From assembly GCA_016183935.1 (NCBI GenBank), contig JACPDR010000016.1, forward strand, positions 1 through 64,000: a stretch of DNA of 64,000 nucleotides, in the 5' to 3' direction. Below are positions 28,797 to 37,698 of this stretch, in pieces. The notes beneath the pieces are model-generated. The model worked only from the letters and a program-made list of their open reading frames with translations, made no database searches and was not told the DNA's origin. Both the position numbers and the translations under genes were made by a program. The number at the start of each line of letters is the position of its first letter. Positions within the stretch are counted from its first letter, which is position 1. The stretch comes from Caulobacterales bacterium. Lineage in GTDB: Bacteria > Pseudomonadota > Alphaproteobacteria > Caulobacterales > Caulobacteraceae.

Positions 28797-30557
28797 ATGG
28801 CCCAGGACGCTATCGAAGGCGGCGCGACGAACGCCTGGCAGGAAGCCGTGATCGACAAGCTGCCGCCGGCCGAGGCGCTGGCGGGGGTCGAGCGCGAGGT
28901 CATGGAATATGACGTGGTCGTCGTCGGCGGCGGACCCGCCGGCCTCGCCGCCGCCATCCGCCTCAAGCAGCGCGCGGCGAAGGACGGCAAGGACATCTCC
29001 GTCGCCGTTCTGGAGAAGAGCGCCGAGATCGGCGGCCATATCCTCTCGGGCGCGGTGATCGACCCGAAGGCGCTGACCGAACTCTTCCCCGACTGGAAGG
29101 AGCGCGGCGCCCCGCTTGAGACCCCGGTGACGAAGGACCGTTTCCTCGTCCTCGGCCCGCAGGGCGAGGCGGCGCTGCCGATGTTCCTGTTGCCGCCGCT
29201 TATGCACAACGACGGCTGCTACATCGCCTCCCTGGGCAACCTGTGTCGCTGGCTGGGCGAACAGGCCGAGGCGCTGGGTGTCGAGGTCTATCCCGGCATG
29301 GCCGCCAGCCATGTGGTCTGGGACGAACCGACCGGCCGGGTGAAGGGCGTCGTCGCCGGCGTCTTCGGCATCGACCGTCATGGCAAGCCCACCGGCGAGT
29401 TCCAGCCCGGCATCGAGCTGCACGGCAAATACGTCTTCATCGCCGAGGGCGTGCGCGGCTCGCTGGCCAAGACCATCATGGCCCGCCACGACCTGTGCGC
29501 TGCAGCCGAGCCGCAGAAGTTCGGCATCGGGCTCAAGGAGCTATGGCAGGTGCCGGCCGACAGGCACCAGCCGGGCCTGGTCCAGCACACCACCGGCTGG
29601 CCGCTGGACGAGTTCACCGGCGGCGGCAGCTTCACGTACCATTTCGGCGACCGCTACGTGGCCATCGGCTACGTCGTGCACCTGAACTACAAGAACCCGT
29701 TCCTGGCGCCGTTCGACGAGTTCCAGCGCTTCAAGCACCATCCGTCCATCGCCGAACACCTGCAGGGCGGGACGCGTATCTCCTACGGGGCCCGCGCTAT
29801 CACTGAGGGCGGGTTCCAGTCGGTGCCGAAGCTCAGCTTCCCTGGCGGCGTTCTGATCGGCTGCTCGGCCGGCTTCGTGAACGTGCCGCGCATCAAGGGC
29901 AGCCACAACGCCATGAAGACCGGCATGCTGGCCGCCGACGCCGCCTATGAGGCCGTGATCGCCGGCCGGGCAGGGGACCAGCTGCTCGAATACCAGGCCG
30001 CCTATGAAAACAGCTGGGTCTACACGGACCTCAAGCGGGTCCGGAACGCCAAGCCGCTGCTGACCCGGTTCGGCACCACGCTTGGGGGTGCGCTCGGTCT
30101 GTTCGACATGTGGTTCCAGACGCTGTTCGGCGGCCTGTCCGTGTTCGGCACCCTCAAGCACAAAAAGACCGACGCCGCCGCGACCGAACCGGCCGCGAAG
30201 CACAAGCCGATCGCCTATCCGAAGCCGGACGGCGTCCTGTCGTTCGACAAGCTGTCTTCGGTCTTCATCTCCAACACCAACCACGCCGAAGAGCAGCCGG
30301 CGCATCTGAAGCTGCTGGACCCGTCGATCCCGATCCGCGTCAACCTGCCGGAATACGGCGAGCCGGCGCGCCTCTACTGCCCGGCCGGCGTCTACGAGGT
30401 GGTCTATGGCGACGAGGCGGCGAAGACCGATCCGCGCTTCGTCATCAACGCCCAGAACTGCGTCCACTGCAAAACCTGCGACATCAAGGATCCGTCGCAG
30501 AACATCGTCTGGACCACGCCCGAGGGCGGCGGCGGGCCCAACTACCCGAATATGTGA
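28797..30557 (+). CDS. Electron transfer flavoprotein-ubiquinone oxidoreductase
   Basis: 586-aa membrane-associated flavo-iron-sulfur enzyme passing electrons from ETF to ubiquinone. FAD dinucleotide fold VVVVGGGPAGLAAAIRLKQ (about 40-58), GGHILSGAVIDPKAL, a quinone-facing middle region, and a C-terminal 4Fe-4S site with Cys in LYCPAGVYE and CVHCKTCDIKDPSQNI. Full length. No ETF subunits nearby. Confidence 0.97.
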   Translation: MAQDAIEGGATNAWQEAVIDKLPPAEALAGVEREVMEYDVVVVGGGPAGLAAAIRLKQRAAKDGKDISVAVLEKSAEIGGHILSGAVIDPKALTELFPDWKERGAPLETPVTKDRFLVLGPQGEAALPMFLLPPLMHNDGCYIASLGNLCRWLGEQAEALGVEVYPGMAASHVVWDEPTGRVKGVVAGVFGIDRHGKPTGEFQPGIELHGKYVFIAEGVRGSLAKTIMARHDLCAAAEPQKFGIGLKELWQVPADRHQPGLVQHTTGWPLDEFTGGGSFTYHFGDRYVAIGYVVHLNYKNPFLAPFDEFQRFKHHPSIAEHLQGGTRISYGARAITEGGFQSVPKLSFPGGVLIGCSAGFVNVPRIKGSHNAMKTGMLAADAAYEAVIAGRAGDQLLEYQAAYENSWVYTDLKRVRNAKPLLTRFGTTLGGALGLFDMWFQTLFGGLSVFGTLKHKKTDAAATEPAAKHKPIAYPKPDGVLSFDKLSSVFISNTNHAEEQPAHLKLLDPSIPIRVNLPEYGEPARLYCPAGVYEVVYGDEAAKTDPRFVINAQNCVHCKTCDIKDPSQNIVWTTPEGGGGPNYPNM

Positions 30558-30613
30558 CGGCGGCGTAAGCGAGAGGCCTTGCCGAGGCCGCATAATCCGG
30601 GAAGGGTTCCGTT

Positions 30614-32425
30614 ATGCGCCTCACCTCACTTCGCCTGCTCCTGTCCGGTTGCGCCTTGCTGGCCCTCACGGCCCCCGCCGCGGCCCAGGACGCGCCGATC
30701 ATCGTCGATCCGCCGGTGACCCCGCGGGACAGCGCCCCGGTGGTCGTTCCCACCGACGATCCGGCGCCCGTCGCCGAACCGGCCGCGCCGGCGATCCCCG
30801 AAGTATGGGCCCCCGCACCGTTCACCGCCGACGGCCAGTCCGCCTACGGCCTGTACCTGTCCGGCCGCGTCGCCAGCCTCAGGGGCGAGCAGGCGACCGG
30901 CGCCGAACTGCTGGCGCACAGCCAGTCCCTGACCCCGGAACAGCCGCAGTTGGGCGGCGAAGCCTTCCTCGCCAGCCTGTTCTCGGGCGACATCGACGCC
31001 GTGGTGCGGCTGGCGCCCTTCGTGGCGGACACCCCTCTGTTCGCCGGGGCCGGTCGCCTGGCGACGGTGGTCCAGACCCTGCGCGACGGCGATGGCGAGG
31101 CCGCCCTGACGCTGATGCGCGGAGAGCCTTTCCCGGATCCCTACGGCCCGGTGACGAGCTATCTGTTGCCGGCGATCGCCGCGGCTGGAGGCGACTGGGA
31201 CGCGGCGCTCCGGCCCGTCGAGGCCCCGACGACCGAGACCGCTGGTCTCGTCCTGCGCGATCAACGCGCCCAGCTTCTCGAGAGCCGCCGCCGCTTCGCC
31301 GAGGCCGAGGCCGAATACAAGGCCCTGCTGGCGATCCCGGACGGCGCGCGCCTGTTCCGCGTGCACTACGGCGCCTTCCTCGAGCGCCAGGGCCGGCGTG
31401 ACGAGGCGTTGACCGTGTACGCGGCGGCGCTGGCTGGCGACGCGCCGGATCCCCGCGCCCTGGTCGCCGGGCGGCGCATGCGTAGCGGAGGCCGGGCGCC
31501 GGCCGCGCCGACGGCGCGCCAGATCGCTTCCGATGCGCTGGCCTTCGCCGCGATGGAGACCAGCCAGGTCGACGTGCACGAACTCTCGGCCATCTACCTG
31601 CATCTGGCGGCCGCGCTCCACCCCGACGACGCCATCACCCTGCGCCTGGCCGAGAGCCTCGATGAGGCGCATCAGGACGCCGCCGCCCGCGCCGCCTATG
31701 CCCGGGTCGGCCCGTCCAATCCGATCGTCTACGCCAGCGCACAGCTCGGCCTCGGTGTCATCCTGCAGAAGGAAAACCAGCACGAGGACGCGCTCGAAGC
31801 CTTCATCCGCGCCGACGCCGCGGCGCCCGACCAGGTCATCGTCTCGCGCATCCTGGCCAACCAGTATTTCAATCTCGAGCGCTACGAGGAGGCGCTCGCG
31901 ATCCTCAACCGGCCCACGGTGAATACCGCCAGCCAGTCCGCGGATGTCCGCTTCGACCGCGGCCGCACCCTGGAGCGGCTCGGCCGGATCGAAGAGGCCG
32001 AGGCCGAACTCTGGACCGCGCTGCAGATGGCGCCCGACGAACCGACGCTGCTGAACCATCTCGGCTATCTGTGGGTCGACAGCGGTCGCCGCGTCGAGCA
32101 GGGGGCCGAGATGATCGCCCGCGCCTTCGCCGCCGATCCGCGCAACGCCAACATCCAGGACTCGCTCGGCTGGGCCCAGTACCGGCGCGGCCAGTACGAA
32201 ATCGCCGTCGAGACGCTCGAACAGGCCGTGGCCAAACAGCCCGCCAACGCCGAGATCAACGACCACCTCGGCGACGCCTACTGGCAGGTGGGCCGCCGCC
32301 GCGAGGCAGGCTGGCAGTGGAACCGGGTGCTGACGCTCGAGCCAGAGCCCGAGCGACGCGCCGAGGTCGAGCAGAAGCTGGCCGACGGCCTTTCCGCGCC
32401 GGTCCTCTCCGGCGGCCAGCCCTGA
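30614..32425 (+). CDS. Exported tetratricopeptide repeat protein
   Basis: 603 aa with a signal peptide (about 1-24, ends PAAA-QD) and a Pro-rich linker. The rest is helical repeats; clear TPR units lie about 340-600, for example ARAAYARVGPSNPIVYASAQ, EDALEAFIRADAAAPDQ and DSLGWAQYRRGQYEIAVETL. Probably a scaffold in the periplasm. ispE begins 3 nt after its stop, so they share a transcript. Confidence 0.88.
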   Translation: MRLTSLRLLLSGCALLALTAPAAAQDAPIIVDPPVTPRDSAPVVVPTDDPAPVAEPAAPAIPEVWAPAPFTADGQSAYGLYLSGRVASLRGEQATGAELLAHSQSLTPEQPQLGGEAFLASLFSGDIDAVVRLAPFVADTPLFAGAGRLATVVQTLRDGDGEAALTLMRGEPFPDPYGPVTSYLLPAIAAAGGDWDAALRPVEAPTTETAGLVLRDQRAQLLESRRRFAEAEAEYKALLAIPDGARLFRVHYGAFLERQGRRDEALTVYAAALAGDAPDPRALVAGRRMRSGGRAPAAPTARQIASDALAFAAMETSQVDVHELSAIYLHLAAALHPDDAITLRLAESLDEAHQDAAARAAYARVGPSNPIVYASAQLGLGVILQKENQHEDALEAFIRADAAAPDQVIVSRILANQYFNLERYEEALAILNRPTVNTASQSADVRFDRGRTLERLGRIEEAEAELWTALQMAPDEPTLLNHLGYLWVDSGRRVEQGAEMIARAFAADPRNANIQDSLGWAQYRRGQYEIAVETLEQAVAKQPANAEINDHLGDAYWQVGRRREAGWQWNRVLTLEPEPERRAEVEQKLADGLSAPVLSGGQP

Positions 32426-32428
32426 GGC

Positions 32429-33295
32429 ATGGCCGAGCGCTCCGCTCTCGCCCCGGCCAAGGTCAACCTGTTCCTCCACGTCGGCCCGGTTGACGGCGAC
32501 GGCTATCACCCGCTGGCCAGCCTGGTGGCCTTCGCGGACGTCGGCGATCGCATCGCCGTCGCGCCCTCGGACCGTCTGTCGCTAGGCGTCGGGGGCGAGT
32601 TCGCGGCGGGGCTGGAAGGGCCGGGCGACAACCTGATCCTGCGCGCCCTGCGCGCGCTCGGCGAGGCCGCCGGGATCGGTGAGCCGCCGCTGGCTGTGAC
32701 CCTCGACAAGCGCCTGCCGATCGCGGCGGGCCTGGGCGGCGGCTCGTCCGACGCGGGGGCGGCGCTCAAGCTGGCGCGCGACGCGCTCGGGCTGGATCTC
32801 GACAATGGGGCCCTGGCCGACATCGCCGGGACGATCGGCGCCGACGGCCCCATGTGCCTGCATGCCCGCACCGCCTGGGCGGATGGGCGGGGCGACCGCC
32901 TGACCCCCGAGCCGCGCCTGCCGCCGCTGCCAGCCGTGCTGATCAACCCCGGCGACCCTTCGCCGACGGGCGAGGTCTACCGCGCCTATGACGCCGGTCC
33001 GCCGGCCGGCGCCGATCGTCCCCGGCCGCCGCAGTCCTGGGAGGTCGCTACGGTGATCGACTGGCTGGCCGGGCAGAGGAACGATCTGCAGGCCCCCGCC
33101 ACCGCCCGGACGCCGGCCATCGCCCGGGCGATGGCCGCCGCCGCCCGCCTTCCGGACGCCCGTCTGGTGCGCATGTCCGGCTCCGGCGCCACCGTCTTCG
33201 CCCTGTTCGATACACCGGCCGCCGCCGCCGCCGCCGCCCGGCGTCTGTCGGAAAATCATCCCCATTGGTGGATCGTGCGGACGAATCTGGGTTAG
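32429..33295 (+). CDS. ispE: 4-diphosphocytidyl-2-C-methyl-D-erythritol kinase
   Basis: GHMP kinase of the MEP isoprenoid pathway. 288 aa. Motif 1 ALAPAKVNLFLHVGPVDGDGYHPLAS (catalytic-site Lys), ATP loop LPIAAGLGGGSSDAGAALKLA, and motif 3 VRMSGSGATVFALF. Cotranscribed with the TPR gene. Confidence 0.97.
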   Translation: MAERSALAPAKVNLFLHVGPVDGDGYHPLASLVAFADVGDRIAVAPSDRLSLGVGGEFAAGLEGPGDNLILRALRALGEAAGIGEPPLAVTLDKRLPIAAGLGGGSSDAGAALKLARDALGLDLDNGALADIAGTIGADGPMCLHARTAWADGRGDRLTPEPRLPPLPAVLINPGDPSPTGEVYRAYDAGPPAGADRPRPPQSWEVATVIDWLAGQRNDLQAPATARTPAIARAMAAAARLPDARLVRMSGSGATVFALFDTPAAAAAAARRLSENHPHWWIVRTNLG

Positions 33296-33511
33296 TTTCG
33301 CCCGCGCCAAGCTTTATGGCCGCATATCGTCGGTTTTGTGCAGCTCATCCCGGAATCGCCTTGAGATGACCTCGAGATGCGGGATGTTTCGCCGCATGCC
33401 GACGCCAATATGAATCTCAGAAGCCCGCGCCGGTTTGACCGGGACGGTTTTCATCATCACGACGGTGGCCCGTGTGGACTCGCCGTCTCTTGAAGAACTA
33501 AGGGGATACTC

Positions 33512-34171
33512 ATGCTTCGTATCAAACTGCTCACCGCCGCCGCGACGACTGCTCTGCTGGTCGCCCCGGCCGCGCTCGCCCAGACCGTTCCGGCCCCCAC
33601 CGCGCCGGCCCAGACCGCTCCGGCGGCCGCAGCGGCCCAGACGCCGGCCTCGGCCGAGAACGTGATCGAGGTGCTGAAGTCGCACGGCCGCTTCACGACC
33701 CTACTGCAGGCCCTCGACCAGGCCCAGTTGACCGAGACCCTGGCCACGCGCCCGCGCATCACCCTGTTCGCGCCGACGGACGAAGTCTTCGCCGCCCTGC
33801 CGGAAGCCGAGCGCACCCGCCTGCTCGATCCCGCCAACGTCCAGGAGCTTCGCAACCTGATGCTCTATCACGTGCTGGTCGCCGACCTGAGGCCCGACCA
33901 GATCATCGGCGCGCGCGGCCCGATCGCCACCGCCGGCGGTCTTGAGGTCAACATCGACGGCACCGGCGAGGCCATCGCCATCGACAGCGCCACGGTCACC
34001 GAGGCGGCGATCGACGCGGCCAACGGCGGCATCCATGTGATCGACAAGCTGCTGGACCCCGAGGCCGCGGCCCAGGGCGACTCGGAAGAGGCCGAGGCGG
34101 CCACCGCCGCTCCGGCTGAAACCGCCCCGGCCCCGGACGGCTCGACCCCTCCGGCGACGCCGTCGAACTGA
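33512..34171 (+). CDS. Secreted fasciclin-domain protein
   Basis: 219 aa. Signal peptide about 1-23 (ends ALA-QT), Ala/Pro/Gln linker, one FAS1 domain (about 50-180): NVIEVLKSHGRFTTLLQALDQAQL, RITLFAPTDEVFAALPEAER, LMLYHVLVADLRPDQI and NGGIHVIDKLL. Acidic Pro-rich tail. Unlike the fasciclin protein at 22624 it has no lipobox. The 216-bp upstream region holds a small repeat CCGGT-TTG-ACCGG (33430-33442) but no clear promoter. Monocistronic, ending at a strong terminator. Confidence 0.9.
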   Translation: MLRIKLLTAAATTALLVAPAALAQTVPAPTAPAQTAPAAAAAQTPASAENVIEVLKSHGRFTTLLQALDQAQLTETLATRPRITLFAPTDEVFAALPEAERTRLLDPANVQELRNLMLYHVLVADLRPDQIIGARGPIATAGGLEVNIDGTGEAIAIDSATVTEAAIDAANGGIHVIDKLLDPEAAAQGDSEEAEAATAAPAETAPAPDGSTPPATPSN

Positions 34172-34191
34172 CCGCTCGACCTCTGAAAGCG

Positions 34192-34223
34192 AAAGGCGGC
34201 GGGCTCCGGCCCGCCGCCTTTTT
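34192..34223 (+). terminator. Strong intrinsic terminator after the fasciclin gene
   Basis: Perfect 13-bp stem AAAGGCGGCGGGC/GCCCGCCGCCTTT with a TCCG tetraloop, extended to five T. Confidence 0.95.
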
Positions 34224-34276
34224 CATGGCGCGACGGCTTTAACGGTCGGCCAACCGCTGTTGTGTACGCTGGCGGC

Positions 34277-35197
34277 ATGGAAACGCTGACGCCCGCTCAT
34301 ATCGCCGCCTTCGAGGCCGTGCTGGCCCGGGTTTCCCCGGACGACCGCGCCCGCCTCCACGGCCTCAAGGACGCCGCCGCCGACGCGGCCGCCGCTTCCG
34401 CCCCGCACTGGGATTTCGACCAGCCGGGCCACCGCGCCGAGGAGGCCCTGCAGGCCGCCTTCGGACCCGCGCTCAACGACGTCCACCGCCGCGCCCTCGT
34501 GGCCCTCTGGGCGCTGGAGATGCCGGCCCGCGTTCCCGCCGCCGACCTGCCGCCCGCGGTGATGGAGCTTTATCCGGAATGGATCGGCCGTCTCGCCGAC
34601 TTCCTGACCGCCGCGCCCGACCCCTACGATCGCGACTTCTGGGCCAAGGATGTGCGCATCTCGCTGGTGCTCAGCGTGCCCGGCGCCCGCACCCAGATGA
34701 TCGACCTGTCCTCGCCCATGGGGCCCGGGCAAGTGTTGCGCCACGCCCGCGAGGGCTGGGGTTGGTCGGTGATCCCGGCCTACGCCGCCGCCCAGGCCTG
34801 GAAGCCGTGGCTGGAGGTTCACACCGAGAGCCGCGAGCTCGGCGACTTCAATGAGGCCGGCTGGGACCGCGCCTGGGCCACCGCCGCCGAAATCCTCAAG
34901 CGCCGCCCCGAGATGGCCGGCATGCTCGGTTCGTCGTGGTTCTACGATCCGCCGCTGGAGCAGATCAGCCCGCGTCTCGCCTATCTGCGGGTCAATCCGC
35001 TGAAGCACGGTGCCTTCATGGTCCATCAGGGACCCGGCGACATCCACACCCAGCGCGCCGCGACCAGCTCCCCGACCCGCGCCGCCCTGATCGAGAAGGG
35101 CGAGTACACCGCCCGCTCCTGGATCGTCGCCTGGCCCCGCGCCGCGCTGATCAGGTGGGCGGATGTGCGGAATGCCGAGATGGCGCAGGCCGCCTGA
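34277..35197 (+). CDS. Conserved-looking hypothetical protein
   Basis: 306 aa, soluble, no signal peptide. Helical N-terminal half; middle contains EWIGRLADFLTAAPDPYDRDFWAKDVRISLVLSVPGARTQ and the C-terminal half SSWFYDPPLEQISPRLAYLR, VNPLKHGAFMVHQGPGDIHT, and TARSWIVAWPRAALIRWA. Trp and Pro content look like a folded enzyme or binding domain. I could not assign a family. An upstream GTG at 34262 is a possible alternative start. Confidence 0.8.
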   Translation: METLTPAHIAAFEAVLARVSPDDRARLHGLKDAAADAAAASAPHWDFDQPGHRAEEALQAAFGPALNDVHRRALVALWALEMPARVPAADLPPAVMELYPEWIGRLADFLTAAPDPYDRDFWAKDVRISLVLSVPGARTQMIDLSSPMGPGQVLRHAREGWGWSVIPAYAAAQAWKPWLEVHTESRELGDFNEAGWDRAWATAAEILKRRPEMAGMLGSSWFYDPPLEQISPRLAYLRVNPLKHGAFMVHQGPGDIHTQRAATSSPTRAALIEKGEYTARSWIVAWPRAALIRWADVRNAEMAQAA

Positions 35198-35225
35198 GTT
35201 TTACATCCGCTCGTCTCGACCAGGT

Positions 35226-35963
35226 CTACCGCGTAGCCACGCCCCAGGCCGCCGCGACCGGCAGCACCTCCAGCCCCGCCGACTTCGCCAGCCGGAGCAC
35301 CCGGTCCAGATCGTCCGGCGTGCAGCCATAGTCCGTCGGCCGGTCTGACACGTCGTGACCATAGGCCGTCAGCCAGCCCCGCCGCTCCGCCGCCTCGGCC
35401 ATCAGCCCCTCAAGGTCGTATCCCGGCAACCTTCGGCTCTCCAGCCCGATCGACCGGATCAGCGCCCGATCCTCGCGCCCGGCGTTGACCCCGTCCCGCA
35501 CCCCCCGGCCCAGCGCGAACCGTTCCCGCACCATCCGCTTGGCCCCGACCGTGGCGTCCCCGAACGGCCAGGCGAAGGTCGTCATGCGATAGCCGTCCAG
35601 CCGCTCCGCCACCCACGCCGCATTGGCGTCGAGGCTCATCCGCAGCGCCGCCCCGTCCATCCGCAGCGCGCTGGTGTGGCCGAAGGTGTGGCACCCCACC
35701 TCATGCCCTGCCGCGTGCAGGGCCTGCAGGTGCTCCACCTGAAACTGGTCGCGATCCATGTTCCGCCCGCAGGCCAGCCCGCCGCAGACATAGTAGGTCG
35801 CCCTGACCCCATGCTCCGCGAGGATCGGCCCCGCCTCGGTCCAGGCGGTGGCGGGAATGTCGTCGAAGCTCAGCGAGAACACGCCCTTCGCGGGCGCGAT
35901 CGTCACCGCCTCCACGTCGAGATAGCGCGCGGCCCGCCGGCGCATCTGGTCGATCTGTTTCAT
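35226..35963 (-). CDS. Polysaccharide deacetylase (NodB/CE4 fold)
   Basis: 245 aa. Metal and catalytic motifs: FSLSFDDIPATAW (usual TFDDG variant), GHEVGCHTFGHTSALR (H-x3-H), FAWPFGDATVGAKR and LTAYGHDVSDRPTDYG (catalytic His). Deacetylates an N-acetylated or acetylated polysaccharide; no signal peptide, so the target may be cytosolic or the true start upstream. Confidence 0.87.
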   Translation of the reverse strand: MKQIDQMRRRAARYLDVEAVTIAPAKGVFSLSFDDIPATAWTEAGPILAEHGVRATYYVCGGLACGRNMDRDQFQVEHLQALHAAGHEVGCHTFGHTSALRMDGAALRMSLDANAAWVAERLDGYRMTTFAWPFGDATVGAKRMVRERFALGRGVRDGVNAGREDRALIRSIGLESRRLPGYDLEGLMAEAAERRGWLTAYGHDVSDRPTDYGCTPDDLDRVLRLAKSAGLEVLPVAAAWGVATR

Positions 35964-36400
35964 GGCCGCAGGGTGAACGCCGCCCCTTAAAATTCCTTCT
36001 CCCGCGAAGCCAGGCAGGTGTCTGACCCGGCCAACCCATACCCTGCCATCCCTGCCAATCCCGGTCGCCATCCAGCCATCTCGCACCCTGCGACCGCTTC
36101 TGGCGCACCTGCCGGCTACGCTGCACGGCAATTTCCGCGGAGGGACGCGCATATGAAGACCCACACCCGCCCGCCACGGGCCCCGCGGCTCGTCGAACAC
36201 CTCACCTCGCGCCGCGCGCATACGCCGACAGCGGTTCCGGGCGATGGGCCGGGAGGGCCCGGGAGTGTCGGGATGACAGGGTTTCGGCATTTTCGAAGGA
36301 CAGGGCCGGCCTTCCTTGCCGGAGAAGGCCCGCCGCCTTGCCCGTCGATACCGCCCCGTCTAGGGTCCGCCGCCTTCCTCCCCGGACGAAAAGCCTGCCC
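35964..36400. other. 437-bp region between deacetylase and glyQ
   Basis: No recognised gene. Contains short imperfect repeats of CCCTGCCATCC-like sequence at about 36046-36100, a candidate 83-codon frame (36153-36404), and a 7-bp hairpin GGCCTTC/GAAGGCC at 36308-36330 in the glyQ leader. No T-box expected in this phylum; nothing riboswitch-like recognised. Confidence 0.4.
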
Positions 36401-36404
36401 GTGA
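36153..36404 (+). CDS. Candidate upstream ORF overlapping the glyQ start
   Basis: 83 codons, Pro/Arg/Gly-rich, no known domain. A GGAGGG ribosome site lies 7 nt before the ATG, and its TGA overlaps the glyQ GTG as GTGA, both of which fit a translated leader. Composition resembles non-coding G/C-rich DNA, so chance is quite possible. Confidence 0.25.
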   Translation: MKTHTRPPRAPRLVEHLTSRRAHTPTAVPGDGPGGPGSVGMTGFRHFRRTGPAFLAGEGPPPCPSIPPRLGSAAFLPGRKACP

Positions 36405-37288
36405 CCACCGAACCGCTCGCCTTCCAGGACCTCATCCTGACCCTCCACAAATACTGGGGCGATCAGGGCTGCGCGATCCTCCAGCCCTACGACATTGAGG
36501 TCGGCGCCGGCACCCTGCATCCGGCCACCGTGCTGCGCGCGCTCGGCCCGCGCCCGTGGAAGGCCGCCTACGTCCAGCCCAGCCGCCGCCCCGGCGACGG
36601 CCGCTACGGCGAGAACCCCAATAGATTACAGCACTATTACCAGTACCAGGTGATTTTGAAGCCGAACCCGGACAACCTGCAGGCGCTGTATCTGGGGTCG
36701 CTGGCGGCTATCGGGATCGACCCGAAGCTGCACGACATCCGCTTCGTCGAGGACGACTGGGAGAACCCCACCGTCGGCGCCTGGGGGCTCGGCTGGGAGG
36801 TCTGGTGCGACGGCATGGAGGTGACCCAGTTCACCTACTTCCAGGGCGTCGGCGGCATCGAGGTCGACGTCGTCTCTGGCGAGCTGACCTACGGGCTGGA
36901 GCGTCTGGCCATGTACGTCCAGGGCGTCGACAACGTCTACGATCTGAAGTTCACCAAGGAGGGCCTGACCTACGGCGAGGTCTTCCTCGAGAACGAGCGC
37001 CAGCAGTCGGAAGCCAACTTCCACGGCTACGACATCGAGGGCCTGAAGCGCCGCTTCGAGGACATGGTCGCCGAGGTCACCCGCTTCCTCGCCATGAAGG
37101 GTCCGCAGGGCCAGGCCCTGGTCCTGCCGGCCTACGATCAGGTCCTGAAGGCCTCCCATCTGTTCAACCTGATGGACGCCCGCGGCGCCATCGCGGTGGC
37201 CGAGCGGCAGAGCTACATCGGCCGGATCCGCGACCTGTGTAAGGCGTGCGCCACCGAATGGGTCGAGCAGGAAAGGGAGCGCGCGTGA
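36401..37288 (+). CDS. glyQ: Glycyl-tRNA synthetase, alpha subunit
   Basis: Class II aaRS catalytic subunit, pairs with GlyS. 295 aa: [62 protein letters not shown] and [12 protein letters not shown], class II motifs in order. GTG start at 36401 fits the family N-terminus; ATG is absent. Coupled through GTGA to an unrelated 137-aa gene before glyS. Confidence 0.97.
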   Translation: MTTEPLAFQDLILTLHKYWGDQGCAILQPYDIEVGAGTLHPATVLRALGPRPWKAAYVQPSRRPGDGRYGENPNRLQHYYQYQVILKPNPDNLQALYLGSLAAIGIDPKLHDIRFVEDDWENPTVGAWGLGWEVWCDGMEVTQFTYFQGVGGIEVDVVSGELTYGLERLAMYVQGVDNVYDLKFTKEGLTYGEVFLENERQQSEANFHGYDIEGLKRRFEDMVAEVTRFLAMKGPQGQALVLPAYDQVLKASHLFNLMDARGAIAVAERQSYIGRIRDLCKACATEWVEQERERA

Positions 37289-37698
37289 GCGACGACGGCG
37301 TCATCTCGCTGGCTGACCGGCGGCCGCGACGCGCCAAGCCAGTCGGAGGCGGCGCGATCGTCGGAAGCGACGCGCTCTACATTCCGATGAGCAAGGTCGC
37401 CTCGCATGAAGTGCAATGGGCGTTCCGAACCACATTCGAACTGGATGGAGAAAAGGAGTGCCCGCTGGATGGCTCCTTCCTCGAAGTGTCGTTCGATGAC
37501 GACGAGCCGCTGGGCAATGCCTATGAGCATGAGCACGGGGTTACTGCTCAGTTCGCTGTGGGGCCGTCCTTTTGGGCGGTGATCAACGGCGCGGCGCTTA
37601 GCCCGACGCCTTTTGAAATTGTCATCGGCTTCTATGCCGACGAGACAGGTGCGGTCCGCGACCTGAGCCTGTCTATCCAACGCAAGCAAGCTGCCTGA
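37285..37698 (+). CDS. Hypothetical protein inserted between glyQ and glyS
   Basis: 137 aa, unknown function. Both junctions are overlaps: GTGA with glyQ and TGATG with glyS, so it is part of the coupled translation. Basic N-terminus ([12 protein letters not shown]), then beta-rich ([34 protein letters not shown]). No signal peptide. DNA is clearly less G/C-rich than glyQ/glyS. In most alphaproteobacteria glyQ and glyS are adjacent or nearly so. Confidence 0.75.
   Translation: MSDDGVISLADRRPRRAKPVGGGAIVGSDALYIPMSKVASHEVQWAFRTTFELDGEKECPLDGSFLEVSFDDDEPLGNAYEHEHGVTAQFAVGPSFWAVINGAALSPTPFEIVIGFYADETGAVRDLSLSIQRKQAA

Noticed and set aside
35964-36400. Glycine riboswitch or T-box before glyQ
   Set aside because: No conserved riboswitch core seen; T-boxes are not expected in alphaproteobacteria.
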